This document shows, one piece after another, positions 51,633 to 60,261 of a DNA stretch of 64,000 nt (position 1 is its first letter; every line of letters starts with the position of its first letter). A program made the translations under genes and the position numbers. The notes under the pieces are model-generated. The model saw nothing but the letters and a program-made list of their open reading frames with translations, made no database searches and was not told the DNA's origin. The stretch comes from Gammaproteobacteria bacterium (GTDB lineage Bacteria; Pseudomonadota; Gammaproteobacteria; SZUA-152). Location of the stretch: positions 62,001 through 126,000 of the forward strand of contig JAOUJW010000012.1 in NCBI GenBank assembly GCA_029882975.1. The letters are read 5' to 3'.

Positions 51633-52004
51633 ATGAAACAGGCAGTAAAGATTACATTAGTGTCGTTGCTAATTCTAAATTCATCTATCGCTTTTGCCGC
51701 GCGTGGGTATATTGGTCAAAATCCTGTGTCCGAAGTAGTAACCGTTGCGTCAAGTAATTTATGCGGTCCAAGCGGGGGAGCTTGCTTGGTAATATTTTTT
51801 AAAGGTGGGGCATTAGGGTGCAATCCAGCAAGCAACAGGATTGCTATTAGGGCATCCAATCCAAACTACAATGATGCCAAACAGTACGCTTTAATCTCCC
51901 TAGCTACGGGTAAGAAATTTAGAACATATGCATCTACGGATTTTTGTGCAGATGCGGATAATATTCATGCCAATAGTTTTTCAGTTTACGATATAGCGAA
52001 TTGA
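51633..52004 (+). CDS. Small secreted protein of the array, twin of the gene at 39119
   Basis: The 123-residue protein has a signal peptide ending NSSIAFA, then ARGYIGQNPVSEVVTVASSN, LCGPSGGACLVIFFKGG, KQYALISLATGKKFRTYAS and DFCADADNI, ending SVYDIAN. It is highly similar to 39119 and keeps the full C-terminus. It is the last array gene and converges on fcl after about 65 bp. The function is unknown. Confidence 0.78.
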   Translation: MKQAVKITLVSLLILNSSIAFAARGYIGQNPVSEVVTVASSNLCGPSGGACLVIFFKGGALGCNPASNRIAIRASNPNYNDAKQYALISLATGKKFRTYASTDFCADADNIHANSFSVYDIAN

Positions 52005-52069
52005 GTATTTCTAGATGCGATAGTTGGTTTTATTGTATATCAGGTTTATAGTGAATATTATTTCCGGAC

Positions 52070-53011
52070 TTAATTCCTAAAACTCTCCTGATGTTCCAAA
52101 AACCACTGATAGGTGGATTCCAAGCCTTGTTCCAGATCGATGGATGCCTGCCAACCCAAGTTGTTTAGTTTACTCACGTCCAACAGTTTTCTGGGGGTGC
52201 CGTCGGGTTTGCTGGCGTCGTATTCAATAGTGCCTTCAAAGCCCACGATTTTTCCCACCCATTGGGCCACTTCGCCGATGGAGATGTCTTTGCCGGTGCC
52301 CACGTTAATGATTCCCGGTTCGTCGTAGTTTTGCATCAGGAAGACGCTGGCATTAGCCAGATCGTCTACGTGCAGAAATTCCCGTTTGGGTTTGCCCGAG
52401 CCCCACACCGGTACGGATGGGGCCTGGTTCAATTTGGCTTCGTGAAATTTACGAATCAGCGCCGGCAGTACATGGGAGTTTTCCAGGTGGAAGTTATCTC
52501 CCGGCCCGTAGAGGTTGGTGGGCATGAGGGAGATGGCTTTAAATCCGTATTGTTTGTGGTAGGCCTGGCACATTTTGATGCCGGCGATTTTGGCTATGGC
52601 ATACCATTCGTTGGTGGGCTCTAAGGGCCCGGTGAGTAAGTAATCTTCCTGCATGGGTTGGGGGCACAGCTTGGGGTAGATGCAGGATGAGCCCAGGAAC
52701 AGCAGTTTGCTGCAACCGTGACGGTATGCCGAGTCAATGATGTTGCTTTGCATTGCCAGGTTGTCACGAATAAAGTCGGCGGGGTAGGTGTCATTGGCGT
52801 GAATACCGCCCACTTTGGCCGCGGCCAGGAAGACATAGTCCGGTTTATTGCTTGCGAAAAAGTCGTTGACCGCTTGTTGTTGGGTCAGGTCCAACTGTGA
52901 ACGGTCTGCAGTGATGATTTGCTCGAAACCTTGTTGTTGCAGTTGCCGGATGATGGCACTGCCTACCAAGCCTTTGTGACCGGCGACGAAAATCTTGCTG
53001 TTTTTGTTCAT
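52070..53011 (-). CDS. fcl: GDP-L-fucose synthase
   Basis: The 313-residue extended SDR has the NADP loop [11 protein letters not shown] at 9-19, [10 protein letters not shown] at 104-113 with the catalytic Ser, and Tyr137 and Lys141 in [10 protein letters not shown]. It catalyses epimerisation and reduction of GDP-4-keto-6-deoxymannose to GDP-L-fucose. The length equals the family's. It lies 15 bp downstream of gmd on the same strand, the standard pair, so fucose or a derivative is probably available for surface glycans. Codon and base composition return to that of the conserved genes after the AT-rich island. Confidence 0.92.
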   Translation of the reverse strand: MNKNSKIFVAGHKGLVGSAIIRQLQQQGFEQIITADRSQLDLTQQQAVNDFFASNKPDYVFLAAAKVGGIHANDTYPADFIRDNLAMQSNIIDSAYRHGCSKLLFLGSSCIYPKLCPQPMQEDYLLTGPLEPTNEWYAIAKIAGIKMCQAYHKQYGFKAISLMPTNLYGPGDNFHLENSHVLPALIRKFHEAKLNQAPSVPVWGSGKPKREFLHVDDLANASVFLMQNYDEPGIINVGTGKDISIGEVAQWVGKIVGFEGTIEYDASKPDGTPRKLLDVSKLNNLGWQASIDLEQGLESTYQWFLEHQESFRN

Positions 53012-53026
53012 GGGGTTTATTTGTTG

Positions 53027-54112
53027 CTATTCATTGTAATTGAAGGTACGGAAGCCTTCGCGGTTGCACAACTCGTCTCGTTGTGCGGCGCTCAGGTCTT
53101 CGCGAACCATTTCTGCCACCAGGTCTTCGAAGCTGCATTTGGGTACCCAGCCCAGTTTTTCTTTGGCCTTGCTGGGGTCGCCCAGAAGGGTTTCCACTTC
53201 CGTGGGTCTGAAATAGCGTGGGTCCACGGCGACAATGCATTTGCCGCTGCTGTCGTAGCCTTTTTCTTCTTCGCCTTGGCCTTTCCAGGTGATGCCAATA
53301 TCCAGTTCTTTGGCGGCGGCGTCTACAAAGTCCCGTACCGAGTACTGCACCCCGGTGGCAATGACAAAATCTTCCGCTTGTTGCTGTTGCAGCATCAACC
53401 ATTGCATTTCCACGTAGTCTTTGGCGTGGCCCCAGTCGCGTTTGGCGTCCAGGTTGCCCAGGAACAGGGTGTCTTGCAGGCCCAGTTTGATACGGGCCAG
53501 GGCGCGGGTGATTTTGCGAGTCACGAAGGTTTCGCCCCTGAGTGGAGATTCGTGGTTGAACAGGATGCCGTTACAGGCATACATGCCGTAAGCTTCGCGG
53601 TAGTTGACCACAATCCAGTAGGCGTACATTTTGGCGACGGCGTAGGGTGAGCGCGGGTAAAACGGTGTGGTTTCCTTTTGCGGGACTTCCTGCACTTTGC
53701 CGAACAGCTCTGAGGTGGATGCCTGGTAAAACCGGGTTTTTTTCTCCAGGCCCAAAATGCGAATGGCTTCCAGCAATCTTAATACGCCCAGGGCGTCGGA
53801 GTTGGCGGTGTATTCGGGTTCTTCGAAAGACACTGCCACATGGCTTTGCGCGGCCAGGTTGTAGATCTCATCCGGTTGAATTTTCTGCACAATGTGGATC
53901 AGACTGGTGGAGTCGGTCATATCACCGTGGTGCAGGATGAAATTGCGGTCCTGCTGGTGCGGGTCCTGGTACAGGTGGTCAATGCGGTCGGTATTGAACA
54001 AGGACGTGCGGCGTTTGATGCCGTGTACTTCGTAGCCTTTGTCCAGCAACAGTTCTGCCAGATAGGCGCCATCTTGTCCGGTGATGCCGGTGATTAATGC
54101 TCGTTTTTTCAT
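53027..54112 (-). CDS. gmd: GDP-mannose 4,6-dehydratase
   Basis: The 361-residue extended SDR has [12 protein letters not shown] at 9-20, STSELFG with Thr132 and Glu134, and Tyr156 and Lys160 in [12 protein letters not shown]. The GDP-mannose-binding [16 protein letters not shown] is typical of GMD. It makes GDP-4-keto-6-deoxymannose in the cytoplasm, used by Fcl next door or by rhamnose/perosamine enzymes elsewhere. It is the first gene of the gmd-fcl pair. Confidence 0.93.
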   Translation of the reverse strand: MKKRALITGITGQDGAYLAELLLDKGYEVHGIKRRTSLFNTDRIDHLYQDPHQQDRNFILHHGDMTDSTSLIHIVQKIQPDEIYNLAAQSHVAVSFEEPEYTANSDALGVLRLLEAIRILGLEKKTRFYQASTSELFGKVQEVPQKETTPFYPRSPYAVAKMYAYWIVVNYREAYGMYACNGILFNHESPLRGETFVTRKITRALARIKLGLQDTLFLGNLDAKRDWGHAKDYVEMQWLMLQQQQAEDFVIATGVQYSVRDFVDAAAKELDIGITWKGQGEEEKGYDSSGKCIVAVDPRYFRPTEVETLLGDPSKAKEKLGWVPKCSFEDLVAEMVREDLSAAQRDELCNREGFRTFNYNE

Positions 54113-54217
54113 GTTTTTTGTTTGTAGAGGTTTTCTGCGTCGGATTTTAAGGGCTTAACTATAACGCAGAAGCACGGGAGTGACCAGATTTTGTCAGGCT
54201 GATTTTTGCTCAGTTTG

Positions 54218-55012
54218 TCACTTCGCCGCTTTTTTCAGTTCTTCCTGTTTTGCTTCGTCTTGCGCCAGTTCGTAGCGAACCAAGCAGAATTCCGTGTTGA
54301 GCACTTCTCTCAGGTCCATGAGGCGGTTGATGGTGTTTTCGGTCAGGGTGTGGCCCGATGAAAGCAGCAGGGTGCCGTCTTTAAAGTACATATCGGTTTC
54401 TATGACCATGCCGGGTTTGAGATCGCGGATGGGTACTTTTTGACCGTGCGAATGTTGCGTAGCTTGTTCTTCGACTTTGTTTTTATCTTTATCGATCAAG
54501 ATACCGGCATTAACAGCGGTTTTTTCTTCTTTCTTGGTTTTATTCGGGTTTAGCTCGGTGACTACATTTTCGTAATGGCTTTCCGGGTGGCAAACGATGG
54601 TGCCGGCGTTGGCTTCGGTTACGGCATCATGAAGTTTTTCCTGTACGGTAATCGGTTTCAGCGGTTTCACCAGAAATCCGTTGATGTCCAAAGCAACACT
54701 GGTGCGGAGCACTTCAGTGTTGGACAGGGACGTGACAATGATGACAGGTAAATTTCGTGGTGTGGGGGTTTTGCCGCATCGTACCCGTTTGAGCAATTCC
54801 AGCCCGTTAATATGGGGCATTTCCACATCGGTGATGAGCAGGTCGATTTTGTGTTTTTCCATTTGATAGATGGCGTTTTGGCCGTCAAAAGCTTCGTATA
54901 CGTTGACAACCCCAAGGCCATAAACAATGTGACGAATTATACGCAAAGCAAAGGTGTCGTCATCTACCAGCAGCACGCGTAGATTTTTATAGGTTTCCTT
55001 ACCACCCATCAT
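54218..55012 (-). CDS. Response regulator with an RpfG-type C-terminal segment
   Basis: The 264-residue protein has a receiver domain at about 10-125 (LLVDDDTFALR, phosphoacceptor Asp62 in ITDVEMPHING, Thr94 in IIVTSLSN, Lys116 in FLVKPLKP). A charged linker leads to a C-terminal domain (IRDLKPGMVIETDMYFKDGT, LLLSSGHTLTENTINRL). That last segment is the short beta domain often found beside HD-GYP domains in RpfG-like regulators, but no HD-GYP follows here. It may work through protein contact. It stands about 760 bp from the histidine kinase gene on the same strand; pairing with it is possible but unproven. Confidence 0.78.
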   Translation of the reverse strand: MMGGKETYKNLRVLLVDDDTFALRIIRHIVYGLGVVNVYEAFDGQNAIYQMEKHKIDLLITDVEMPHINGLELLKRVRCGKTPTPRNLPVIIVTSLSNTEVLRTSVALDINGFLVKPLKPITVQEKLHDAVTEANAGTIVCHPESHYENVVTELNPNKTKKEEKTAVNAGILIDKDKNKVEEQATQHSHGQKVPIRDLKPGMVIETDMYFKDGTLLLSSGHTLTENTINRLMDLREVLNTEFCLVRYELAQDEAKQEELKKAAK

Positions 55013-55200
55013 GAGTCAGTATGTCCTTATACGTCTGTTTTCGTGTATCGGTTTTTATGCAATCCCCGTTCCCACTTTGGTTTTTGCAGCTGGTGCTTAC
55101 CTGTACGGTGAAGGTCATGGTGTAAACTTGCTACCATTAATGGGCTTATCTGTTTGTATTATATGAAAAAATAATCTATAAAAAAACCTGCACAACACAT

Positions 55201-55216
55201 GCACATGTGCTATATT
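55201..55216 (+). promoter_or_regulatory. Palindrome abutting a -10 box, likely autoregulatory operator
   Basis: GCACATGTGC (55201-55210) is a perfect palindrome and is followed immediately by TATATT, a good -10 box about 35 bp before the start codon at 55253. The -35 region is weak. A repressor bound to the palindrome would block the promoter, as small ribbon-helix-helix proteins commonly do for their own operons. Confidence 0.45.
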
Positions 55217-55252
55217 TTCAGCATCAAAATCCTTGGAAATCAGGAGTGATTT

Positions 55253-55525
55253 ATGCCCAATATGACCCGTGCGGTGGTATTACTCAGTTCGGAGCAGCAC
55301 GACAAAATTGCCAAAATACAAAAGGCGAAAAAGCTTAAGTCGGCCGGCGAAGCTCATCGTTTGGCCATTGATGCTTTTGATCTGGAGGCTGGGGATACAC
55401 AGGATTTAACCGCATTGATTGCGGAACTGGATAAAAGCAATGACGAGGTTTCCCGGGCGCTGGACCATGCTCGCTCGGAGGTGCACGAGACTCTAAGTCT
55501 GTTTAGAAAATTGGGAAAAAAATAA
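55253..55525 (+). CDS. Small protein with ribbon-helix-helix-like N-terminus
   Basis: The 90-residue protein has AGGAG seven bases before the ATG. The start MPNMTRAVVLLSSEQHDKI and the helices AKKLKSAGEAHRLAIDAF have the look of an Arc/MetJ-type ribbon-helix-helix DNA-binding unit. The rest (LIAELDKSNDEVSRALDHA, VHETLSLFRKL) is an amphipathic helix or coiled coil. The next gene starts 19 bp later. The pair resembles an antitoxin-led or regulator-led two-gene operon; the exact family is not recognised. Confidence 0.65.
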   Translation: MPNMTRAVVLLSSEQHDKIAKIQKAKKLKSAGEAHRLAIDAFDLEAGDTQDLTALIAELDKSNDEVSRALDHARSEVHETLSLFRKLGKK

Positions 55526-55544
55526 ACTAAAAACAAGGGAATGT

Positions 55545-55754
55545 ATGTCTAAAATACTTCAGGTACTGACCGAATCGATTAAGCATAACGAGCGCGTGAT
55601 TCAGCTGGCTGCGGATATATCCCAACTGGCCAGAGAAATGCGCGAATCCGACCAACGCATCATCGATCGGACCCACGAGTTGGATAAGCGTTTGGTGCGC
55701 CTGGAATCTTTCATCGAAATCGCCGAGAAGCAAAAACGTTTGCCTCAGACATAA
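55545..55754 (+). CDS. Small coiled-coil protein, second gene of the operon
   Basis: The 69-residue, entirely helical protein (VLTESIKHNERVIQLAADIS, RTHELDKRLVRLESFIEIA) has heptad-like leucine and isoleucine spacing. AAGGGA precedes the ATG. Its C-terminus converges on the histidine kinase gene, which ends 21 bp away on the other strand. It probably binds the product of the preceding gene or itself. The function is unknown. Confidence 0.6.
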   Translation: MSKILQVLTESIKHNERVIQLAADISQLAREMRESDQRIIDRTHELDKRLVRLESFIEIAEKQKRLPQT

Positions 55755-55774
55755 AGTGGGCATACCTTAGCACG

Positions 55775-58700
55775 TTACGCTGCGTTGGATTGGGTGAGAT
55801 AGGATTGAATCCAATTTTTCACTTCGCTATACAGTTGCGGCAGTTTTAGGATTTCTGTTTCAATTACCGGCCAATCAGTGGCTTTACCGGCCATCTCCAA
55901 TGCCAGGCAGCAATCTGCCAAAAGATTGGCACCGACGGATCGGGCTGAGGATTTGAGTCGATGGGCCAGACCTCCTACGTCTTCTGCATTGTGGCGGGTA
56001 TGTGCATCCAGCAGCTCATTAATGGTGACATCACTGGTGCGTACAAAGTCGACATAGAAATCCGCCAGCAGGGCTGGGTCGTCCATTCCCAACACTTCGA
56101 TCAATGCATTGGTATCCACGATGTTTTCCGCCGCGGCAGGCTGCTCATGGACGTTGGCCGTGTGTACCTCGGGTGTTGCATTACCTGTGTTTGCCGAAGG
56201 CAGCCAGGCTTGCAGTTTTTCCGCCAGCGATTTCAATTGTACCGGTTTGGTCAGGTAGTCATCCATACCGCAATCCAGGCATTGTTTGTGTGTGCCCTTA
56301 AGCGCATCGGCAGTAATGGCTATAATGGGAATGTGTGCGCCGTTTACTTCCCGACTGCGAATCTGCCGCGTCAATTCATATCCGTCCATTTCCGGCATGT
56401 GGCAATCCGTTAAAATCAGTGCATACGGGTTATGTTGCCACAATTCTAAAGCCTCTCGGCCGTTATTGGCGACCTGGGTCACGCAGCCCAGTAGGCCGAG
56501 TTGATGCAGCAACACTTTTTGATTGGTCTCGTTGTCCTCTGCAATCAGAACGAGTTCTCCGCTGGTAGGAATTTGTTCAATAAACGGTTGGGTAGTGTTT
56601 CCTCGGTCGGGTGTTGCAAGTGAATCTCGTCCTGCGCATGCAGCAATTGCTTTGATAAAACTGTTTCGGTGTAAGGCATCCAGGTCCAGGCTGATAAAGC
56701 CTTCCTGCGCTCGCGGGGTTTGGCGTCTGCCTCTGCCCAGAAGGAGGAACCCGGGTTTATGGGTGCGGAAACGGTCAGCCAAGTGTTGTATCAGTTCGGT
56801 CTTCTGTAAATATCGCGGTTCCGAATACGGTTTGGGGTTGTTAATGATGAAGATCAGGTTTTCGGTACTCGGTGATAAGCTTTGGAGTATTTCATCAACA
56901 TTGTCGGTCGAGGCGTGAATTGGCGTCGCATCAGCCGTGATGAGATAACGTTCCACGATTTCGGCAACCACATCGTTGCAGTCCAGCAAGATTACATTGA
57001 GCCCCGCTAAGGTGTCGGTATATTTAGCGGAATCGTCATCGGTGTCTTCCAGTGGCATGACTACTGAAAAAATTGATCCAAAGTTTTCCTGGCTGTACAT
57101 TTCAATATTGCCACCCATCATATCCACCAGCCTGCGGCATATGGTAAGCCCCAGGCCGGTGCCGCCGAAACGTCGCGTGATGGAGCCCTCTCCCTGCACA
57201 AAAGGTTGAAACAACTGTCGTTGCACCTCGGGAGTCATGCCGATTCCATTATCCTCTACACTGATTTTTACATAGAGTTGCTCGGTTTGATTCGTTGTGA
57301 CTTCCGCCCGTATGACGACGCGGCCATGTTTGTTTGGTGTATTGTTAGTGAATTTGAGCGCGTTTCCACCCAGGTTAAATAGAATTTGCCGTATTCTTAC
57401 CGGATCTGCTTTTATTACTGCGGGTAGTTCCGGGGCACAGAATACCAATAGCTCAACTCCTTTCTTGTAGGCCATGGGAAGCAAGGTATCACCCACGCTT
57501 TCCACGAGTTCTTCGAATTCAACCGGGATACTTTCCAGTGATAAACGGCCGGCTTCTATTTTGGAGAAGTCCAGTATGTCATCGATTATACTGAGTAGCG
57601 AAAACGCGGAGGTTTTTATGGTGTTGATGAAGTCATGTTGGGATTCATTCAGTTGGGTTTGAGCCAGAACATCGATCATACCCACAACACCATTCATGGG
57701 AGTACGTATCTCATGGCTCATGGCTGCCAGGAAGGATGACTTGGCCAGATTGGCTGCGTCGGCTTCTTCCTTGGCTTTTTGCAGTACTCTCTCGTTAAGT
57801 CTCGCCTGGGTAACATCAAAATACAAACCATAGACTCTTAATGGCGTGCCGTCTTCGGCCCGCTCGATGGTGGCGGATATGTGAACATAATGAAGTTCTT
57901 CATTGGAAAGGACAATCCGGTGGTCAAATGTAAATTGGTAGGCGTCCACATTATCCATGGCGTCAATGAATTGTACTTGCGCTGCAGGAAAATCTGTCGG
58001 ATGTACCCGTCGAGCCCAATCCGAGTAACGTCCGGTAAATTCATCGGAACAGATACCAAAGATCTCCATACAACGCTCATCCCAATGGAGCTTGCCGCTA
58101 TCGAGCTCCAGATACCAGTGTCCGGCCCCAGCGCCGGAGAGAGCCAGTAACAGAACTTGTTCCTTGCTGGAGAGCTCATCGGCAATTCGTTCGGCTTTGT
58201 CTTTTGCCTGTTGAATTTGCGATACCAACTGGCGTTTTTCCGTAATATCCTGCTCAATGATTATAAATTTGTCCCATTGACCCTGTTCATTGAGGATGGG
58301 TGAAATCTCAGTGTTAACCCAGTAAATACCGGCAGAGCGGCGTTGTTTTTGTATCTCCATCTCTAAGGGAATCTGCTGCAACATGGCATCGTGGATCTGA
58401 CTGATGATGCCATCGTTGACCATTTGCTGTTCCAATATATGGCAGTAATGTTGTCCATAAACTTCCTGTTCAGATAAGCCGCTGATATTAGTGAAGCCTT
58501 CATTATTCCAGACAATGTGGCCATCGGGGTTGGTGATAGTAACCGCATAGGCGATGTTTTGCGCTACCATAGCCATCATGCGTAACTCGGTGTTGGCTTG
58601 TTGCAGTTTCTTTTTGGTGGCAACTTTATCGCTGATATCACGCAATATTCCGAAAAAGTGCCGCTCCCCATTCAATATGGCTTCGTTGGCACTTAAGTCC

Positions 58701-60088
58701 ACTGATACCAGTTGGCCATTGCGATGTTGCGCAATCATTTCGCGGTTGGCCCCCAAAACCGTTTTCTCTCCGGTTTCTTCGTAACGCCGCAGATATTCGT
58801 CGTGCCGGCTGCGAAAGGGCTCCGGCATCAGTATCTTGATATTTCTACCAATAAGTTCGTCTTTGGTGTAACCCAACAGTGAGGTGATTGCCGGATTGAC
58901 GTTTTCTATGATGCCCTCGCGGTTGATGAAGGCGATACCATCGGTTGCCGTGTTGAACATGGTCTCCAATTTTTCTTCGGCTTGTTTCAGGTTTTTGTTG
59001 TTTCTGTCAATGCTCCAGGCGAAAATATAGAGAATAATCATTGACAGAATCGAACCGCTGATGATGGTAGTACGCGTCAATTGCAGTATCGCATAGGCTT
59101 CGTCTATGTCCTGCTCTACGGTAAAGCCCATATTAAGAGAATCGTCCCACAACCAGGCACCCACCACCGATACGCCGCGATAGTCGCGGTAGCCATTCAG
59201 GTCTATACCGGCTTGGCCTTTTATGGCATTGGCTACCGCATGGGTAAAAGGTAGATTCTTGGGGGATGCTCTGACGGCGGAGGTATCCAATAGATTCTTA
59301 CCGGGATCAAGCAAAGTCAGGTTTAGTGTGGAACCCTCGCCGGCACCAATCAATCCAAGGTCTTGCAGTTGCGAATTGAAACGGCTTTCTGTGATCAGCT
59401 TGCCTGTGTCATTAAATATGTATGTTTCACCGCTGTCGCCGATACGACCATGGCGGCTAAGAGGAACAAAGCTGTCCAAGGGGTTTAAAGTAAACAGCAG
59501 CAGAGCGACCACGTCACCGTTATCGTCCCGAATCGGAGCTCCCACGTACATCACTATATCTCTTTCGAGCTTACCCGGGGGGTAAATTTTAATAGGCGTT
59601 GAGATGGTGCCTGAACCTGACCACAGGCGGTTGAGGGCATGTTCCTGCTGGAGTAACGGCGTAGTCGTGCCCATATCCTCTGTTATGGATGATGCAAGAA
59701 TACGATTGTCGGGGCCTAGAAATGTGTAGTCATGATACCTGTTGGTTTGTATCAATCCGTTCAGACTGCTGTTAAGCAATTGCTGTTTCCATGGTTCGAT
59801 TTGTTTATTGTTCCGCAGGGCGATGATGTAGTCCTTTACTAATGGATTATCCGCTAAGCGGGACACGGCTTGTATATTTTGGATGCTCCATGTAGTGACG
59901 ATATGATGGCTTGCACCCAACACCGTGGATAAGGCTTTAGTGACTTCACCTTTAATCTCCCCTTCCGACATCACAGCAATTGTCCAGGCAGACAGGGTGA
60001 TGCACAAAAAAGCGGGAATCAGGCGCGCATAAACCGATCGAAACACGGTGGTGAAAACTTGAGATTTATTCCGTGTTCTTATTCGCAT
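55775..60088 (-). CDS. Hybrid sensor histidine kinase with Cache, three PAS, receiver and HPt domains
   Basis: The 1437-residue protein has a membrane helix near 20-42, a periplasmic dCache-type sensor to about 335 (DNRILASSITEDMG, YIFNDTGKLITES) and a second helix at about 338-358. PAS domains lie at about 370-490, 497-615 and 635-755. The kinase core has His792 in AAMSHEIRTPMNG and the ATP lid GGTGLGLTICRRL. A degenerate receiver-like part lies at about 1030-1160 (INNPKP where the Asp strand should be). A true receiver has Asp1228 in LILTDCHMPEMDGY, and an HPt domain has His1376 in LAHRLKSSARSVG. This is a BarA/EvgS-type phosphorelay; its final target regulator is not certain. The start is the ATG at 60088 with GGGAA upstream. 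Confidence 0.9.
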   Translation of the reverse strand: MRIRTRNKSQVFTTVFRSVYARLIPAFLCITLSAWTIAVMSEGEIKGEVTKALSTVLGASHHIVTTWSIQNIQAVSRLADNPLVKDYIIALRNNKQIEPWKQQLLNSSLNGLIQTNRYHDYTFLGPDNRILASSITEDMGTTTPLLQQEHALNRLWSGSGTISTPIKIYPPGKLERDIVMYVGAPIRDDNGDVVALLLFTLNPLDSFVPLSRHGRIGDSGETYIFNDTGKLITESRFNSQLQDLGLIGAGEGSTLNLTLLDPGKNLLDTSAVRASPKNLPFTHAVANAIKGQAGIDLNGYRDYRGVSVVGAWLWDDSLNMGFTVEQDIDEAYAILQLTRTTIISGSILSMIILYIFAWSIDRNNKNLKQAEEKLETMFNTATDGIAFINREGIIENVNPAITSLLGYTKDELIGRNIKILMPEPFRSRHDEYLRRYEETGEKTVLGANREMIAQHRNGQLVSVDLSANEAILNGERHFFGILRDISDKVATKKKLQQANTELRMMAMVAQNIAYAVTITNPDGHIVWNNEGFTNISGLSEQEVYGQHYCHILEQQMVNDGIISQIHDAMLQQIPLEMEIQKQRRSAGIYWVNTEISPILNEQGQWDKFIIIEQDITEKRQLVSQIQQAKDKAERIADELSSKEQVLLLALSGAGAGHWYLELDSGKLHWDERCMEIFGICSDEFTGRYSDWARRVHPTDFPAAQVQFIDAMDNVDAYQFTFDHRIVLSNEELHYVHISATIERAEDGTPLRVYGLYFDVTQARLNERVLQKAKEEADAANLAKSSFLAAMSHEIRTPMNGVVGMIDVLAQTQLNESQHDFINTIKTSAFSLLSIIDDILDFSKIEAGRLSLESIPVEFEELVESVGDTLLPMAYKKGVELLVFCAPELPAVIKADPVRIRQILFNLGGNALKFTNNTPNKHGRVVIRAEVTTNQTEQLYVKISVEDNGIGMTPEVQRQLFQPFVQGEGSITRRFGGTGLGLTICRRLVDMMGGNIEMYSQENFGSIFSVVMPLEDTDDDSAKYTDTLAGLNVILLDCNDVVAEIVERYLITADATPIHASTDNVDEILQSLSPSTENLIFIINNPKPYSEPRYLQKTELIQHLADRFRTHKPGFLLLGRGRRQTPRAQEGFISLDLDALHRNSFIKAIAACAGRDSLATPDRGNTTQPFIEQIPTSGELVLIAEDNETNQKVLLHQLGLLGCVTQVANNGREALELWQHNPYALILTDCHMPEMDGYELTRQIRSREVNGAHIPIIAITADALKGTHKQCLDCGMDDYLTKPVQLKSLAEKLQAWLPSANTGNATPEVHTANVHEQPAAAENIVDTNALIEVLGMDDPALLADFYVDFVRTSDVTINELLDAHTRHNAEDVGGLAHRLKSSARSVGANLLADCCLALEMAGKATDWPVIETEILKLPQLYSEVKNWIQSYLTQSNAA

Positions 60089-60206
60089 GCTGAATTTCCC
60101 GTGGCTCAGTCATTGTGTTGTCCAACAGATGTTTCATCAGTTTTCTATCGGCACAAAACCGCCAAAGATGGGTAGAATTTTCTATGATTTAACAATGCTT
60201 GATGCG

Positions 60207-60235
60207 GGAAAAAAGCGCCGGGGGTTCCGGCGCTC
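60207..60235 (-). terminator. Intrinsic terminator of the VIT/VWA gene
   Basis: GCGCCGG (60215-60221) and CCGGCGC (60227-60233) form a GC-rich hairpin with a five-base loop. On the minus strand it is followed by six T (60214-60209), about 27 bp after the stop of the VIT/VWA gene. Confidence 0.85.
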
Positions 60236-60261
60236 TAAGTACATTATTGTTGTCGTTTTGC

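Noticed and set aside
52919..53650. Plus-strand open frame of 243 codons across fcl and gmd
   Set aside because: It runs antisense to two clear enzymes with all their catalytic motifs.
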